In this document: piece by piece, positions 27,158 through 36,387 of the stretch
Layout: every line of letters begins with the position of its first letter
How positions within the stretch are numbered: position 1 is the stretch's first letter
Source of the DNA: Flavobacterium beibuense F44-8
Lineage (GTDB): Bacteria > Bacteroidota > Bacteroidia > Flavobacteriales > Flavobacteriaceae
DNA length: 64,000 nt
Assembly (NCBI RefSeq): GCF_000769915.1
Contig: NZ_JRLV01000003.1
Span: 245,144 to 309,143 of the forward strand
Direction: 5' to 3'
Translations under genes and position numbers: made by a program
The notes under the pieces: model-generated
The model's input: only the letters and a program-made list of their open reading frames with translations
What the model was told of the DNA's origin: nothing
Database searches by the model: none

Positions 27158-27176
27158 ATTTTATGATCTAAAGAAA

Positions 27177-28049
27177 TTATCCTAAAACTTCTTTTACTTT
27201 TTTACCTATCTCAGCTGGAGAATCAACAACGTGGATACCGTTTTCGCTCATGATACGTTTTTTAGCTTCTGCTGTATCGTCAGCACCTCCAACAATCGCA
27301 CCTGCGTGACCCATTGTTCTACCTTTAGGAGCAGTTTCTCCGGCAATGAAACCAATAACAGGTTTTCTGTTACCGTCAGCTTTAATCCATTTAGCAGCAT
27401 CAGCCTCAAGTTGACCACCAATCTCACCTATCATGATGATAGCTTCAGTTTCAGGGTCATTCATTAAAAGCTCAACAGCCTCTTTAGTAGTAGTACCAAT
27501 GATTGGATCACCACCAATTCCGATAGCTGTAGTAATACCTAAACCTTGTTTTACAACCTGGTCTGCAGCTTCATAAGTAAGAGTACCTGATTTAGAAACG
27601 ATACCTACATTACCTTTTTTGAATACGAAACCTGGCATGATACCAACTTTAGCCTCACCCGGAGTAATAACACCAGGACAGTTAGGACCTACTAAACGAC
27701 AGTCTTTACCTTGTATGTAGTCATAAGCTTTGATCATGTCTGCAACAGGGATACCTTCTGTAATAGCAATAATTACTTTGATACCTGCCTCAGCAGCTTC
27801 CATAATTGCATCAGCAGCAAATGCCGGCGGAACAAATATGATAGATGTATCAGCACCTGCAACTTCAACTGCATCTTTTACAGTATTAAATACAGGACGA
27901 TCTAAGTGAGTAGTACCACCTTTACCCGGTGTTACACCACCTACTACGTTAGTGCCATATTCAATCATTTGGGTAGCGTGGAAAGTACCTTCGCTTCCTG
28001 TGAATCCCTGAACAATTATTTTGGAATCTTTATTAACCAGAACACTCAT
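27177..28049 (-). CDS. sucD: succinate-CoA ligase subunit alpha
   Basis: A 290-residue TCA-cycle subunit. The complex with SucB converts succinyl-CoA to succinate while making ATP or GTP. The CoA-binding N-terminus has [20 protein letters not shown] and [35 protein letters not shown] is also typical. The phosphorylated active-site histidine lies in [14 protein letters not shown] near residue 247. Length is normal. sucB is not adjacent, which is common in Flavobacteriaceae. A minus-strand -7-like box, reading TATTTTTG, lies at 28085-28092. Confidence 0.97.
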   Translation of the reverse strand: MSVLVNKDSKIIVQGFTGSEGTFHATQMIEYGTNVVGGVTPGKGGTTHLDRPVFNTVKDAVEVAGADTSIIFVPPAFAADAIMEAAEAGIKVIIAITEGIPVADMIKAYDYIQGKDCRLVGPNCPGVITPGEAKVGIMPGFVFKKGNVGIVSKSGTLTYEAADQVVKQGLGITTAIGIGGDPIIGTTTKEAVELLMNDPETEAIIMIGEIGGQLEADAAKWIKADGNRKPVIGFIAGETAPKGRTMGHAGAIVGGADDTAEAKKRIMSENGIHVVDSPAEIGKKVKEVLG

Positions 28050-28148
28050 GATATATTTTTTAAATTATTTTTTAAATCGCAATGCAAAAATAGCTTTTTA
28101 CTAATTATATATAAAGCTTTTTTTGATTTTTATACACTTAATTCATTA

Positions 28149-28168
28149 AAAAAAGCCTACGCTTTTTT
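28149..28168 (-). terminator. possible intrinsic terminator of the lipid A operon
   Basis: AAAAAAGC (28149-28156) pairs with GCTTTTTT (28161-28168) around a 4-base loop. Read on the minus strand it ends in a T run. It lies 64 bases beyond the SnoaL-like gene, the last gene of the operon. The stem has only two G-C pairs, so this is a weaker call. Confidence 0.45.
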
Positions 28169-28231
28169 CTTTATATTTTTTTGACAGAATGATAACCAAC
28201 AGGTCGTTTACTTTCATAGAGAAATCAACTA

Positions 28232-28594
28232 TTAAGCTAACTGACTCATTAAAAAACCTTTATAAAACTGATTGTCTTTTATTTCCCAGATAACCATAAA
28301 ATTAGCCAAAACCATTTCTTCATCAGGGTTTTCAAAAGCATGTACATAATGGGTATAGCGTACGCTAACAGTATTCCCTTCCTCAATAATATGAGATATA
28401 TTTACACGCGATGAAATATAAGATTTATTCAGTTCGGCAGCTAAAGCCAGTAAATCATCCTTATCAAGCTCTAGATAGCCTTTAGAACTGTTCCATTGCA
28501 ATACAATGTCGTTATGAATAAAACGTTTCAGGGCTTCTGCGTTTGCATAAGCATGTGAATTATAATACTCCAAAACCAGTTCTTTAGCTCCCAT
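28232..28594 (-). CDS. SnoaL/NTF2-like protein
   Basis: A 120-residue cytoplasmic protein of the NTF2-like fold: N-terminal helix (KELVLEYYNSHAYANAEALK), then strands with FIHNDIVLQWNSSKGYLEL and VRYTHYVHAFENPDEEMVLA, ending in WEIKDNQFYKGFLMSQLA. There is no signal peptide, unlike the SnoaL-like protein at 9.8 kb. It is separated from the second lpxD-like gene by three bases, so it is the last gene of the lipid A operon. The role is unknown. Confidence 0.75.
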   Translation of the reverse strand: MGAKELVLEYYNSHAYANAEALKRFIHNDIVLQWNSSKGYLELDKDDLLALAAELNKSYISSRVNISHIIEEGNTVSVRYTHYVHAFENPDEEMVLANFMVIWEIKDNQFYKGFLMSQLA

Positions 28595-28597
28595 ATC

Positions 28598-29530
28598 TTA
28601 TTTTTTTAATTTTTCTAAAATTTCGGGAATACGTTTGATATGTGCAAGTTGTTTTAGCTTTTCTCTCGATTCTTCTGCAGGATAGCCAAAATATACTTTT
28701 CCGCCTTCAAGAGATTTACTAATGCCCGACTGTGCCAGTAACACTGCTTTACTACCTATAGTAATACCGCTGGTAGTACCAACCTGACCCCAAATTGTAA
28801 CTTCATCTTCAATAATAACACAACCTGCTATACCGGTTTGTGCAGCAATAAGACATTTTTTACCTATTACAGTATCATGACCTATATGCACCTGATTGTC
28901 AATTTTAGAACCTTCACCAATGGTAGTGTCGCCTGTTACTCCCCTGTCTATGGTACATAATGCACCAATACCTACGTTGTCTTTAATCACAACACGACCA
29001 CCTGAAAGTAACTGATCAAATCCTTCAGGACGCTTTTTGTAATAAAAAGCATCGGCTCCTAAAATGGTACCTGCATGTATAATCACATTATCACCTATAA
29101 CAGCATTGTCATAAATCACAACGTTAGAATAAATAAGGCAGTTTTTACCAATAGTGACATTTTCACCAACAACAACGTTAGGCTGTATAACAGTGCCTTC
29201 ACCAATTTTAGCTGTAGGAGCTATAGCTGCTCCTGCTGCTTTAAAAGGCTGAAAATGTTTGGTGAGTTTATTGAAATCCCTAAACGGATCGTCTGAAATT
29301 AAAAGTGCTTTACCTTCAGGGCAATCTACTTCTTTATTGATAAGTACAATGGTCGCTGCCGACTGTAATGCCTTATCATAATATTTAGGATGATCTACAA
29401 AAACTATATCTCCCCGTTCAACCACGTGAATTTCATTCATACCGTGTACCGGGAAGTTCTCATCACCTACAAAATCACAATCAATTATTGCTGCGATTTC
29501 CTTAATAGGATAAACTTTAGGGAATTTCAT
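28598..29530 (-). CDS. LpxD-like acyltransferase paralogue
   Basis: A 310-residue protein related to UDP-3-O-acylglucosamine N-acyltransferase, with an N-terminal uridine-binding-like domain (IDCDFVGDENFPVHGMNEIH) and a left-handed beta-helix of hexapeptide repeats (GEGTVIQPNVVVGENVTIG onward). The histidine expected to be catalytic is kept in KIDNQVHIGHDTVIG. It is about 30 residues shorter than the other LpxD and its N-terminal domain differs. It may have another acyl chain or sugar substrate, or act as a second LpxD. It lies at the end of the lipid A operon beyond efp, with a terminator-like hairpin between them. Confidence 0.8.
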   Translation of the reverse strand: MKFPKVYPIKEIAAIIDCDFVGDENFPVHGMNEIHVVERGDIVFVDHPKYYDKALQSAATIVLINKEVDCPEGKALLISDDPFRDFNKLTKHFQPFKAAGAAIAPTAKIGEGTVIQPNVVVGENVTIGKNCLIYSNVVIYDNAVIGDNVIIHAGTILGADAFYYKKRPEGFDQLLSGGRVVIKDNVGIGALCTIDRGVTGDTTIGEGSKIDNQVHIGHDTVIGKKCLIAAQTGIAGCVIIEDEVTIWGQVGTTSGITIGSKAVLLAQSGISKSLEGGKVYFGYPAEESREKLKQLAHIKRIPEILEKLKK

Positions 29531-29551
29531 AAAAATGAAAATGGATTAAGA

Positions 29552-29585
29552 TAAAAAAGCCAGTTTAAATTATTTTAAACTGGCC
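29552..29585 (-). terminator. intrinsic terminator after efp
   Basis: GCCAGTTTAAA (29559-29569) pairs with TTTAAACTGGC (29574-29584). Read on the minus strand it is followed by TTTTTTAT. It could end the transcript after efp or reduce expression of the downstream lpxD-like gene. Confidence 0.7.
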
Positions 29586-29596
29586 TGTTGTATAAA

Positions 29597-30163
29597 TTAT
29601 TCTTTAACACGCTCAACATAAGAGCCTGTTGCAGTATCAATTTTAATTTTATCACCTTCGTTAATAAACAGAGGAACGTTTACAGATGCACCTGTTTCAA
29701 CCTTAGCTGGCTTAGTTGCATTTGTTGCAGTGTTACCTTTAACACCAGGTTCAGCATAAGTAACTTCAAGAATAACAGAAGCCGGCATATCTACAGATAG
29801 TGGAGCATCCGTTTCAGTATTAATGATAACCATTACCATTTCTCCTTCTTTTAAAAGATCAGGTGCATCTAGAATATCCCTTTGAAGAGAAATTTGCTCA
29901 TACGTTTCGGCATGCATAAAGTGGAAAAGATCTCCTTCAGGATACAAATACTGGAATTTGTGAGTTTCTACCCTTACGTCTTCAATTTTATGACCTGCTG
30001 AGAAAGTATTATCAAGTACTTTACCTGTAGTTAAGCTCTTTAGTTTTGTTCTTACGAAAGCCGGTCCTTTACCTGGCTTAACGTGTAAGAATTCGATAAT
30101 CTTGTAGATATCGTTATTGTATTTAATACATAGTCCGTTGCGAATGTCTGATGTACTAGCCAT
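29597..30163 (-). CDS. efp: translation elongation factor P
   Basis: A 188-residue factor that helps ribosomes stalled on polyproline. Three beta domains are present; the N-terminal KOW-like domain carries the modification loop HVKPGKGPAFVRTKL with Lys32 at its tip, and the C-terminal part has IINTETDAPLSVDMPASVIL and NEGDKIKIDTATGSYVERVK, typical of the OB domains. Length is standard. Modification enzymes (EpmA-type) are not nearby. It is located within the lipid A gene block, after lpxA, an arrangement I recall as common in Flavobacteriaceae. Confidence 0.97.
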   Translation of the reverse strand: MASTSDIRNGLCIKYNNDIYKIIEFLHVKPGKGPAFVRTKLKSLTTGKVLDNTFSAGHKIEDVRVETHKFQYLYPEGDLFHFMHAETYEQISLQRDILDAPDLLKEGEMVMVIINTETDAPLSVDMPASVILEVTYAEPGVKGNTATNATKPAKVETGASVNVPLFINEGDKIKIDTATGSYVERVKE

Positions 30164-30232
30164 TATTACTTGCTGTTAAAATTTTATTACTTTGTTTGCT
30201 TGTGTCTGTATTTTCACCCTTACAAAAATGTA

Positions 30233-31045
30233 TTAATACATTCCTGTATATCCTTTCATTATACCTCTTGATGAGTTTCTAACCGCCATGATAATTTCAT
30301 CACGTTCCGGTGTAGCTTCCATTTCGGCCTCAATAATTTCGATAGCCTGAGTTGTATTGTAATTTCTTTGGTAAAGAATACGATATATGTTTTGTATTTC
30401 GCTTATCTTTTCTGAAGTAAACCCTCTTCTTCTAAGCCCAACAGAGTTGATTCCAACGTAAGAAAGTGGCTCCCTTGCAGCTTTTACAAACGGAGGAACA
30501 TCCTTACGTACTAACGAACCACCGGTTACAAAAGCATGGTTACCAATAGTACAAAACTGGTGTACAGCTGTTAAACCTGCTAATACAACATAGTCGCCCA
30601 CTGTTATGTGTCCTGCTAAGTTAGTATTATTAGAGAAAATACAAAAGTTACCCACAAAACAATCGTGAGCAACGTGAGAGTAAGCCATGATAAGACAGTT
30701 ATTACCAATTACGGTTTTCATTCTGTCAATAGTACCTCTGTTAATTGTTACACACTCCCTGATGGTTGTGTTATCTCCAATTTCGGCAGTGGTATCTTCT
30801 CCCTGATATTTTAAATCCTGTGGTGGTGCAGAGATTACTGCCCCCGGAAATATGTTACAGTTTTTACCAATACGTGCTCCTTCCATAATGGTCACGTTTG
30901 ATCCTATCCAGGTGCCTTCCCCAATTACTACATTATTGTGAATGGTAGTAAAAGGCTCTATCACTACATTTTTGGCTATTTTAGCCCCCGGATGTACATA
31001 TGCTAAAGGTTGATTCATAAAGTCTTGTTTAACTGTTTTTGACAA
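30233..31045 (-). CDS. lpxA: acyl-ACP:UDP-N-acetylglucosamine O-acyltransferase
   Basis: A 270-residue enzyme for the first step of lipid A synthesis: transfer of a hydroxyacyl chain from ACP to the 3-OH of UDP-GlcNAc. The left-handed beta-helix starts [20 protein letters not shown]. The catalytic His is in [22 protein letters not shown] and [11 protein letters not shown] hold the other conserved histidines. The C-terminal helical domain follows ([20 protein letters not shown]). It overlaps the end of lpxC-fabZ by 17 bases, indicating tight co-expression. Confidence 0.97.
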   Translation of the reverse strand: MSKTVKQDFMNQPLAYVHPGAKIAKNVVIEPFTTIHNNVVIGEGTWIGSNVTIMEGARIGKNCNIFPGAVISAPPQDLKYQGEDTTAEIGDNTTIRECVTINRGTIDRMKTVIGNNCLIMAYSHVAHDCFVGNFCIFSNNTNLAGHITVGDYVVLAGLTAVHQFCTIGNHAFVTGGSLVRKDVPPFVKAAREPLSYVGINSVGLRRRGFTSEKISEIQNIYRILYQRNYNTTQAIEIIEAEMEATPERDEIIMAVRNSSRGIMKGYTGMY

Positions 31046-32417
31046 TTTGCGCCATTAGTTCTGCTTCTGCTGCAAGTTTACCGTTTGCATAGGCATTAGC
31101 CTGCATGTGGCAAATACCTCTCCTTATAGGAGAAATAAGGTCACACTTAAATATAAGTGTATCTCCAGGTAATACCTTTTGCTTAAACTTAACGTTGTCA
31201 ATTTTCATAAAATAAGTAAGGTAGTTCTCAGGGTCTGGTACAGAACTTAATATTAATATACCGCCTGTTTGAGCCATAGCCTCTACAATAAGCACTCCCG
31301 GCATTACCGGAGCACCAGGGAAATGACCTACAAAGAAGCTCTCGTTCATTGTAACGTTTTTAAGCCCTACTACGTGGCTCTCACTCATCTCAAGTATCTT
31401 ATCTACCAATAAGAATGGCGGACGGTGAGGCAGCATGCTCATAATTTTGTTCACATCCATAAGTGGTTCCTGATTCAAATCGAAAACAGGTACCTGGTTA
31501 CGTTGTTCTATTTTTACCAGTTTAGACAGTTTTTTAGCAAACTGAGTGTTTACAAAGTGTCCTGGTTTATTTGCTATGATTTTACCTTTAATTCTTGTAC
31601 CTACAAGTGCAAGGTCGCCAATCACATCAAGCAATTTGTGACGTGCAGCTTCATTAGGGTAATGAAGCGTAAGGTTATCAAGGATACCATTTGGTTTAAC
31701 CGCAATAGAGTCTTTACCAAAAGCAACCTTAAGGTTTTCCATTGTTTCAGGAGATATTTCCTTATCCACATAAACAATAGCATTGTTAAGATCACCACCT
31801 TTTATAAGTCCATTATTTAAAAGCGTTTCTAGCTCATGAAGGAAACTAAAAGTCCTTGCATCTGCAATTTCAGCTTTAAAATCTTTTAGGCTTTTTAAAG
31901 TTGCGTTTTGAGTACCTAAAACTTTAGTACCAAAATCAACCATTGTGGTTACCTGATACTCGTCAGAAGGCATAACTATAATTTCGCTTCCTGTAGTTTC
32001 ATCAGTATAAGAGATGACCTCTTTTACCACATATACTTTTCTTTCAGCATCCTGCTCCTCTACTCCGGCTTTTTCAACAGCCTCTACGAAGTATTTGGAA
32101 GAACCGTCCATAATAGGTGGCTCAGAAGCATCCAGCTCTATAATAACATTATCAACATCGCAACCCACAAATGCAGCAAGAACGTGCTCTGAAGTTTGTA
32201 TTTTAACTCCATTCTTTTCAAGGTTTGTACCTCTTTGCGTGTTTACTACATAGTTGGCATCTGCCTCTACAATAGGATGTCCTTCAAGGTCTACCCTTAC
32301 AAAAGTATATCCGTTGTTTACCGGTGCAGGCTTAAAAGTCATAGTTACTTCTTTACCTGTATGAAGTCCTACTCCTTTTAATGAAATTTCACTTTTGATT
32401 GTGGTTTGCTTAACCAT
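31029..32417 (-). CDS. lpxC/fabZ: bifunctional UDP-3-O-acyl-N-acetylglucosamine deacetylase / 3-hydroxyacyl-ACP dehydratase
   Basis: A 462-residue fusion. Residues 1-300 are LpxC, the committed zinc deacetylase of lipid A synthesis, with [16 protein letters not shown] and [20 protein letters not shown] holding zinc ligands and [15 protein letters not shown] the catalytic-site histidine. Residues 310-462 are FabZ, a hot-dog fold dehydratase of fatty-acid elongation, with [15 protein letters not shown] and [20 protein letters not shown], including the catalytic His and Glu. This fusion is characteristic of Bacteroidota. It links hydroxyacyl-ACP supply with lipid A. It lies 13 bases after lpxD and overlaps lpxA. 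Confidence 0.97.
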   Translation of the reverse strand: MVKQTTIKSEISLKGVGLHTGKEVTMTFKPAPVNNGYTFVRVDLEGHPIVEADANYVVNTQRGTNLEKNGVKIQTSEHVLAAFVGCDVDNVIIELDASEPPIMDGSSKYFVEAVEKAGVEEQDAERKVYVVKEVISYTDETTGSEIIVMPSDEYQVTTMVDFGTKVLGTQNATLKSLKDFKAEIADARTFSFLHELETLLNNGLIKGGDLNNAIVYVDKEISPETMENLKVAFGKDSIAVKPNGILDNLTLHYPNEAARHKLLDVIGDLALVGTRIKGKIIANKPGHFVNTQFAKKLSKLVKIEQRNQVPVFDLNQEPLMDVNKIMSMLPHRPPFLLVDKILEMSESHVVGLKNVTMNESFFVGHFPGAPVMPGVLIVEAMAQTGGILILSSVPDPENYLTYFMKIDNVKFKQKVLPGDTLIFKCDLISPIRRGICHMQANAYANGKLAAEAELMAQIVKNS

Positions 32418-32430
32418 AAATCTATTTTTA

Positions 32431-33453
32431 TTATTGTTTGATTTGTTGTTTTATATCCTCTACATCTGCAACTATTTTAGGCAGATTTTTAAAGTGTACA
32501 TATGACTTATTAAAGTCAGAATATCCCAATGAAGGTGTACCCTGTACAGTTTCACCATCAGCAAGGTTTTTAGATACTCCCGATTGTGCCTGTATGCGTA
32601 CATTATTACCTATGGTAATGTGACCTACTATACCAACCTGACCACCTATAATACAGCTCTTACCTATTTTGGTAGATCCCGCAATACCGGTTTGCGACGC
32701 TATGACCGTATTTTCACCTATTACAACATTGTGTGCAATTTGTATTTGGTTATCCAGCTTAACACCTCTTTTAATAACTGTAGAGCCCAGTGTTGCTCTG
32801 TCAATAGTAGTACAGGCTCCCACATCTACATTATCTTCAAGTATAACGTTCCCTATTTGAGGTACTTTATGGTATTCTCCTTCTTCATTAGGTGCATATC
32901 CAAATCCGTCAGAACCAATAATAGCCCCCGAATGGATAGTACAGTTATCTCCCATAACAGTTTCAGAATACACTCTTACTCCTGCAAAAAGAATACAGTT
33001 GTCACCAATGGTAACATTATCACCCACAAAACTGTTAGGATAAATTTTTACGTTTTTACCTATTTTAACATTTTTACCTATGTAACAAAAACTACCAAGA
33101 TACAAACCTTCTCCATACTCAACATTGTCTGACAATACAGAAGGTTGCTCAATACCTGATTTCATAAGCTTAACCTGATTGTAGTACTCAAGTAACTTAG
33201 AGAACGATTTGTAAGCATCGTCTACCTTTATAAGTGTAGTGCTAAGTTCTGATTCAGGCTCAAAAGTCCTGTTAACAATAGTAATGGTTGCTTTTGTAGT
33301 GTATATATATGGTGAGTATTTTGGATTTGCTAAAAAAGTAAGAGAACCTTCAATACCCTCCTCAATTTTAGCAAGAGTATGAACTTCCGCTTCCGGATTC
33401 CCCACAACATCTCCTTCTAAAATACCCGCTATTTGTTCTGCTGTAAATTTCAT
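32431..33453 (-). CDS. lpxD: UDP-3-O-(3-hydroxyacyl)glucosamine N-acyltransferase
   Basis: A 340-residue enzyme of the third step of lipid A synthesis. The start at 33453 gives [20 protein letters not shown], the usual N-terminus; an in-frame ATG at 33516 would lie inside the upstream coding region. The uridine-binding N-domain is followed by a left-handed beta-helix, with the catalytic-type His in [20 protein letters not shown] and the conserved [20 protein letters not shown]. The last residues form the C-terminal helix. It starts 23 bases after the HD-domain gene stop. Confidence 0.95.
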   Translation of the reverse strand: MKFTAEQIAGILEGDVVGNPEAEVHTLAKIEEGIEGSLTFLANPKYSPYIYTTKATITIVNRTFEPESELSTTLIKVDDAYKSFSKLLEYYNQVKLMKSGIEQPSVLSDNVEYGEGLYLGSFCYIGKNVKIGKNVKIYPNSFVGDNVTIGDNCILFAGVRVYSETVMGDNCTIHSGAIIGSDGFGYAPNEEGEYHKVPQIGNVILEDNVDVGACTTIDRATLGSTVIKRGVKLDNQIQIAHNVVIGENTVIASQTGIAGSTKIGKSCIIGGQVGIVGHITIGNNVRIQAQSGVSKNLADGETVQGTPSLGYSDFNKSYVHFKNLPKIVADVEDIKQQIKQ

Positions 33454-33476
33454 CCCGACAAAAATATAAAATTTAA

Positions 33477-34721
33477 TTAAATGACTGCTTTTTCCAAAAG
33501 CACTTTTGGAAAGCACAGGTAATACTTAGTAACAGGTTTAGATAATGCTTTAAGGTTCAGTTGGTCTGAAGCCTCAACAACATCTTCCACACTTCTGTCT
33601 TTCTTCAATATATGTATCGGTTCTCCGGTTTTATTATATGCCTGGTTTTTAATTTTACCTTTAAAAACGAAGTAGTCGGCCTCTTTTTCACTAAGTTTAT
33701 ATTTCAACACAAACTCATCCTTAAGCTTTTTTACTTCTTCTTTACTTACCTTGTCAGACTGTAATCTGATTTTAGGAAGATCCCTGTCTATTATCATTGT
33801 GCATAAATGACTCAGCACAAAATCGTCTTCAAAACGCCATTCCTTGATAGCAGAAATAACATCAAAATCGTCCAGCATTGAGAAAGTGTACAATACCTTA
33901 TCATTAAAATCTTCAAGAGATATTTTATTTTGAAGGAAAAACTGTAACGGACTACTGGCTGTAAGTATCCTGCCGTGTTGAGTTAGCTCTTTTGCCCTTT
34001 TAAGTATTTTAGTCAGTACCAATTCGGCAGCAAGGCTGGTTTTATGTAAATAAGCCTGCCAGTACATTAGCCTACGGGCTACAAGGAATTTCTCTACAGA
34101 GTATATACCCTTCTCCTCTATTACCAGCATATCGTTTTGCACATCCAGCATCTGGATAAGCCTTTCTGAATTGATATTACCCTCGGCAACACCCGAGTAG
34201 AAACTATCACGTTTCAGGTAATCCATCCTGTCCATATCAAGCTGACTGGAAATAAGGTGAAGCATAAACTTCCTGTGGTACTCTCCTTTAAATATTTTTA
34301 TAGCAAGATCAAGCTCTCCGTTAAACTCACGGTTTAGCTTATCCATAAATAATAAAGAGATAGATTCATGGTTAACATCTTCCACTATGCTATGCTCCAT
34401 AGCGTGAGAGAAAGGCCCGTGACCTATATCGTGTAATAAAATGGCAATGTAAAGTGCGTTTTCTTCCGCCTCAGATATTTCCACTCCTTTAAAGCGGAGT
34501 ACCTGAACGGTTTTCTGCATAATATGCATACATCCTAACGCATGATGAAAACGGGTGTGGTGTGCTCCCGGATATACAAGATAAGACATTCCCATTTGGG
34601 AAATACGCCTTAAACGCTGAAAATAAGGATGCTGAATAAGGTCGTAAATAAGCGGATTGGTAATAGAAACAAATCCGTAAATAGGATCGTTAAATATTTT
34701 AAGTTTATTGATGTTGTTCAC
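33477..34721 (-). CDS. HD-domain phosphohydrolase, dGTPase/SAMHD1-like
   Basis: A 414-residue protein of the HD superfamily. The metal-binding residues are in [15 protein letters not shown] (near residue 54) and [18 protein letters not shown] (near residue 93), with [16 protein letters not shown] further on. The pattern resembles dNTP triphosphohydrolases such as SAMHD1 and the YdhJ-like HD proteins. It opens the lipid A operon, upstream of lpxD by 23 bases, a linkage I recall as conserved in Flavobacteriaceae. The substrate is unknown. A -7-like box is present 19 bases before the ATG. Confidence 0.85.
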   Translation of the reverse strand: MNNINKLKIFNDPIYGFVSITNPLIYDLIQHPYFQRLRRISQMGMSYLVYPGAHHTRFHHALGCMHIMQKTVQVLRFKGVEISEAEENALYIAILLHDIGHGPFSHAMEHSIVEDVNHESISLLFMDKLNREFNGELDLAIKIFKGEYHRKFMLHLISSQLDMDRMDYLKRDSFYSGVAEGNINSERLIQMLDVQNDMLVIEEKGIYSVEKFLVARRLMYWQAYLHKTSLAAELVLTKILKRAKELTQHGRILTASSPLQFFLQNKISLEDFNDKVLYTFSMLDDFDVISAIKEWRFEDDFVLSHLCTMIIDRDLPKIRLQSDKVSKEEVKKLKDEFVLKYKLSEKEADYFVFKGKIKNQAYNKTGEPIHILKKDRSVEDVVEASDQLNLKALSKPVTKYYLCFPKVLLEKAVI

Positions 34722-34739
34722 TAATTAGGTAATTTTCAA

Positions 34740-34747
34740 CAAATATA
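34740..34747 (-). promoter_or_regulatory. possible -7 element of the lipid A operon promoter
   Basis: On the minus strand this reads TATATTTG, an exact TAnnTTTG match, 19 bases before the ATG of the HD-domain gene. No TTG at the expected spacing is seen, so only the -7 element is supported. Confidence 0.4.
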
Positions 34748-35016
34748 CAATATCTCTCCTATGGGAAAAGCCGTAAACACAGTTTTTTTAACACTGTTAA
34801 ACATACTATTAACGCTATTTTACTACAAACGTTAAACCTAGGTTAATTTTATTGCTAAAGCCAAATTTTATATTCTAAATACTTAATTTTATGATGTTTA
34901 ATTAAAGAAATGCGTAAACAATCCAACTTCAGCCGAATAGGTTATTAACAAAAAATCTTCAACCGGCCTGAAAACAATAATAACGTTATTTTTTGTTACT
35001 TAGGTTATTGAAGGAA
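34748..35016. other. intergenic region with a possible small RNA or leader
   Basis: This A/T-rich stretch between two divergent genes has no recognised gene but leads into a strong plus-strand terminator at 35017-35049, with no plus-strand gene upstream. It contains a 12-codon open frame at 34911-34949 (MRKQSNFSRIGY), two copies of TAGGTTATT (34938 and 35001) and a short palindrome around AATAACGTTATT at 34980. These fit a small transcript but do not prove one. Confidence 0.35.
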
Positions 35017-35049
35017 AAGGTCTGTAAAGAAAATTTGCAGGCCTTTTTT
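35017..35049 (+). terminator. orphan intrinsic terminator
   Basis: A 12-base-pair stem, AAGGTCTGTAAA (35017-35028) with TTTGCAGGCCTT (35034-35045), including two G-U pairs, followed by a T run. It lies before a plus-strand gene and after a minus-strand one, so it has no obvious protein-coding transcript to end. Confidence 0.7.
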
Positions 35050-35138
35050 GATCATATTGCATGTACAGACCTTACTGATCACTACGACTTTTTAGCAACA
35101 AACAAACTATATTTGTGAACGTTATTCAGTCATAAAAA

Positions 35139-36107
35139 ATGGAGATAAAACAAAACACTATATATATTACCGGAGGCACTTACGCCCTACTTATTAAGGC
35201 ACTTGAGCAATGGATTGAACGATATAGCGATGTACTTAATCCTGATTTTATATTCCAAATTAACCCGGTAAGCAATAACAAACACATAATAATCGCAGAT
35301 AAGAGACTGGATAATAAGCTGTTTTTCTTTCTTGTTAATTACATCAAATTTCCTATAAAAATTGAGTATAACATTAGCTTAAAAGCTTATACTATTTTAG
35401 AAAGTCACTTTACGGGAAAAGAGGCTATGATTTTTATTAATGAAAATGATAAAGAGTCTGATAATGTATATGCCACAACTACAGATAATGAGGTTTTAAA
35501 ATTTGATTTTAGAGGAAAATCAAAACAGATAAATAATAGTGATGTAATTTTTACATTACCTGATTTTAAGCTAAGTGATTCCAAACATTCAAAAATAATA
35601 AAACCTAAAGAGAAGAAAAACTACAAAACAAATGATAATAATGAGTCATCGGCTTCCTTTCAGCTCAACATCATAATTGCCATTTGTGTTATGATACTAA
35701 TAGCTACTGCTCTTTTTTCACATAAAAATTTTTCCCTCTATAACGTATTGGTATTTTTCGGATATGGATTGTTGCTGTTCGGTGAGTATGAATTACTACA
35801 ACATCCAAAAGCGTATAAAAAAGCCCTTGTTTTTTCCGTAATACTAGCTATTTACGGTATTATACTATTACTAACCTCCCATACTGATGAAAAAGATAAA
35901 GATATTATTTTCTATCTTTCTCTTTCCCCTGTAATATTCCTTTTATACCAAAAACCAATAAGGCTAAAATTTATAGCATTATATGGTAAAGAACCTATAA
36001 TTGAAAGACTTAATAAAGATTCTGATTTTATATATGGTTTGGTTTTATTGGGGCTTACAGTAGCAACACTTTACTTATTAAGTTTAGTTGTTACTTTACT
36101 TCCTTAA
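35139..36107 (+). CDS. membrane protein of unknown function
   Basis: A 322-residue protein with a soluble N-terminal part (about 1-175) and four to five membrane helices at the C-terminus (starting LNIIIAICVMILIATALF, then VLVFFGYGLLLFGEYELL, ALVFSVILAIYGIILLLT and the final GLVLLGLTVATLYLLSLVVT). A charged linker, IIKPKEKKNYKTNDNNESSA, joins the two. A TATATTTG box at 35108-35115 is a likely -7 promoter element. Its end overlaps the convergent small membrane protein gene by 17 bases. I do not recognise the family, and no catalytic motif is visible. Confidence 0.65.
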   Translation: MEIKQNTIYITGGTYALLIKALEQWIERYSDVLNPDFIFQINPVSNNKHIIIADKRLDNKLFFFLVNYIKFPIKIEYNISLKAYTILESHFTGKEAMIFINENDKESDNVYATTTDNEVLKFDFRGKSKQINNSDVIFTLPDFKLSDSKHSKIIKPKEKKNYKTNDNNESSASFQLNIIIAICVMILIATALFSHKNFSLYNVLVFFGYGLLLFGEYELLQHPKAYKKALVFSVILAIYGIILLLTSHTDEKDKDIIFYLSLSPVIFLLYQKPIRLKFIALYGKEPIIERLNKDSDFIYGLVLLGLTVATLYLLSLVVTLLP

Positions 36108-36324
36108 CCCCCTTTATAAAAAGCCATTTCATAAATATCTTTTCTCCACCCTGAAAACGTACTGCCTGGAATTTAGGAGATAATATTGTTGAAACCACTG
36201 CTGATGTTACAGGAACCATATAACCTGTCATGTGAGTAAAAGTCACAATAAGGATATAAACTATAAAATAAAAAAATGTAAATCCTAAAAAGTTATATAA
36301 TAAAGCCTTATTCTTTTTACTCAT
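36091..36324 (-). CDS. small membrane protein of unknown function
   Basis: A 77-residue protein with a long hydrophobic N-terminal region (YNFLGFTFFYFIVYILIVTF, then YMVPVTSAVVSTILSPKF), suggesting two membrane helices and a basic C-terminal tail. The codon pattern and a short 5' gap to the next minus-strand gene support it being real. It overlaps the convergent plus-strand gene by 17 bases. No function can be given. Confidence 0.6.
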   Translation of the reverse strand: MSKKNKALLYNFLGFTFFYFIVYILIVTFTHMTGYMVPVTSAVVSTILSPKFQAVRFQGGEKIFMKWLFIKGVKEVK

Positions 36325-36387
36325 AGCTATTTGTTTTTTTTTCAGTATTACCGAATATTATAAAATTAAGTTTTTAGGGACTAAAAC

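Noticed and set aside
32584..33132. A 182-codon open frame on the plus strand, opposite lpxD
   Set aside because: It lies wholly antisense to lpxD, whose hexapeptide repeats give regular base patterns. The translated product is rich in Tyr, Asn and Thr, with no domain, and the codon use is not like the neighbours.
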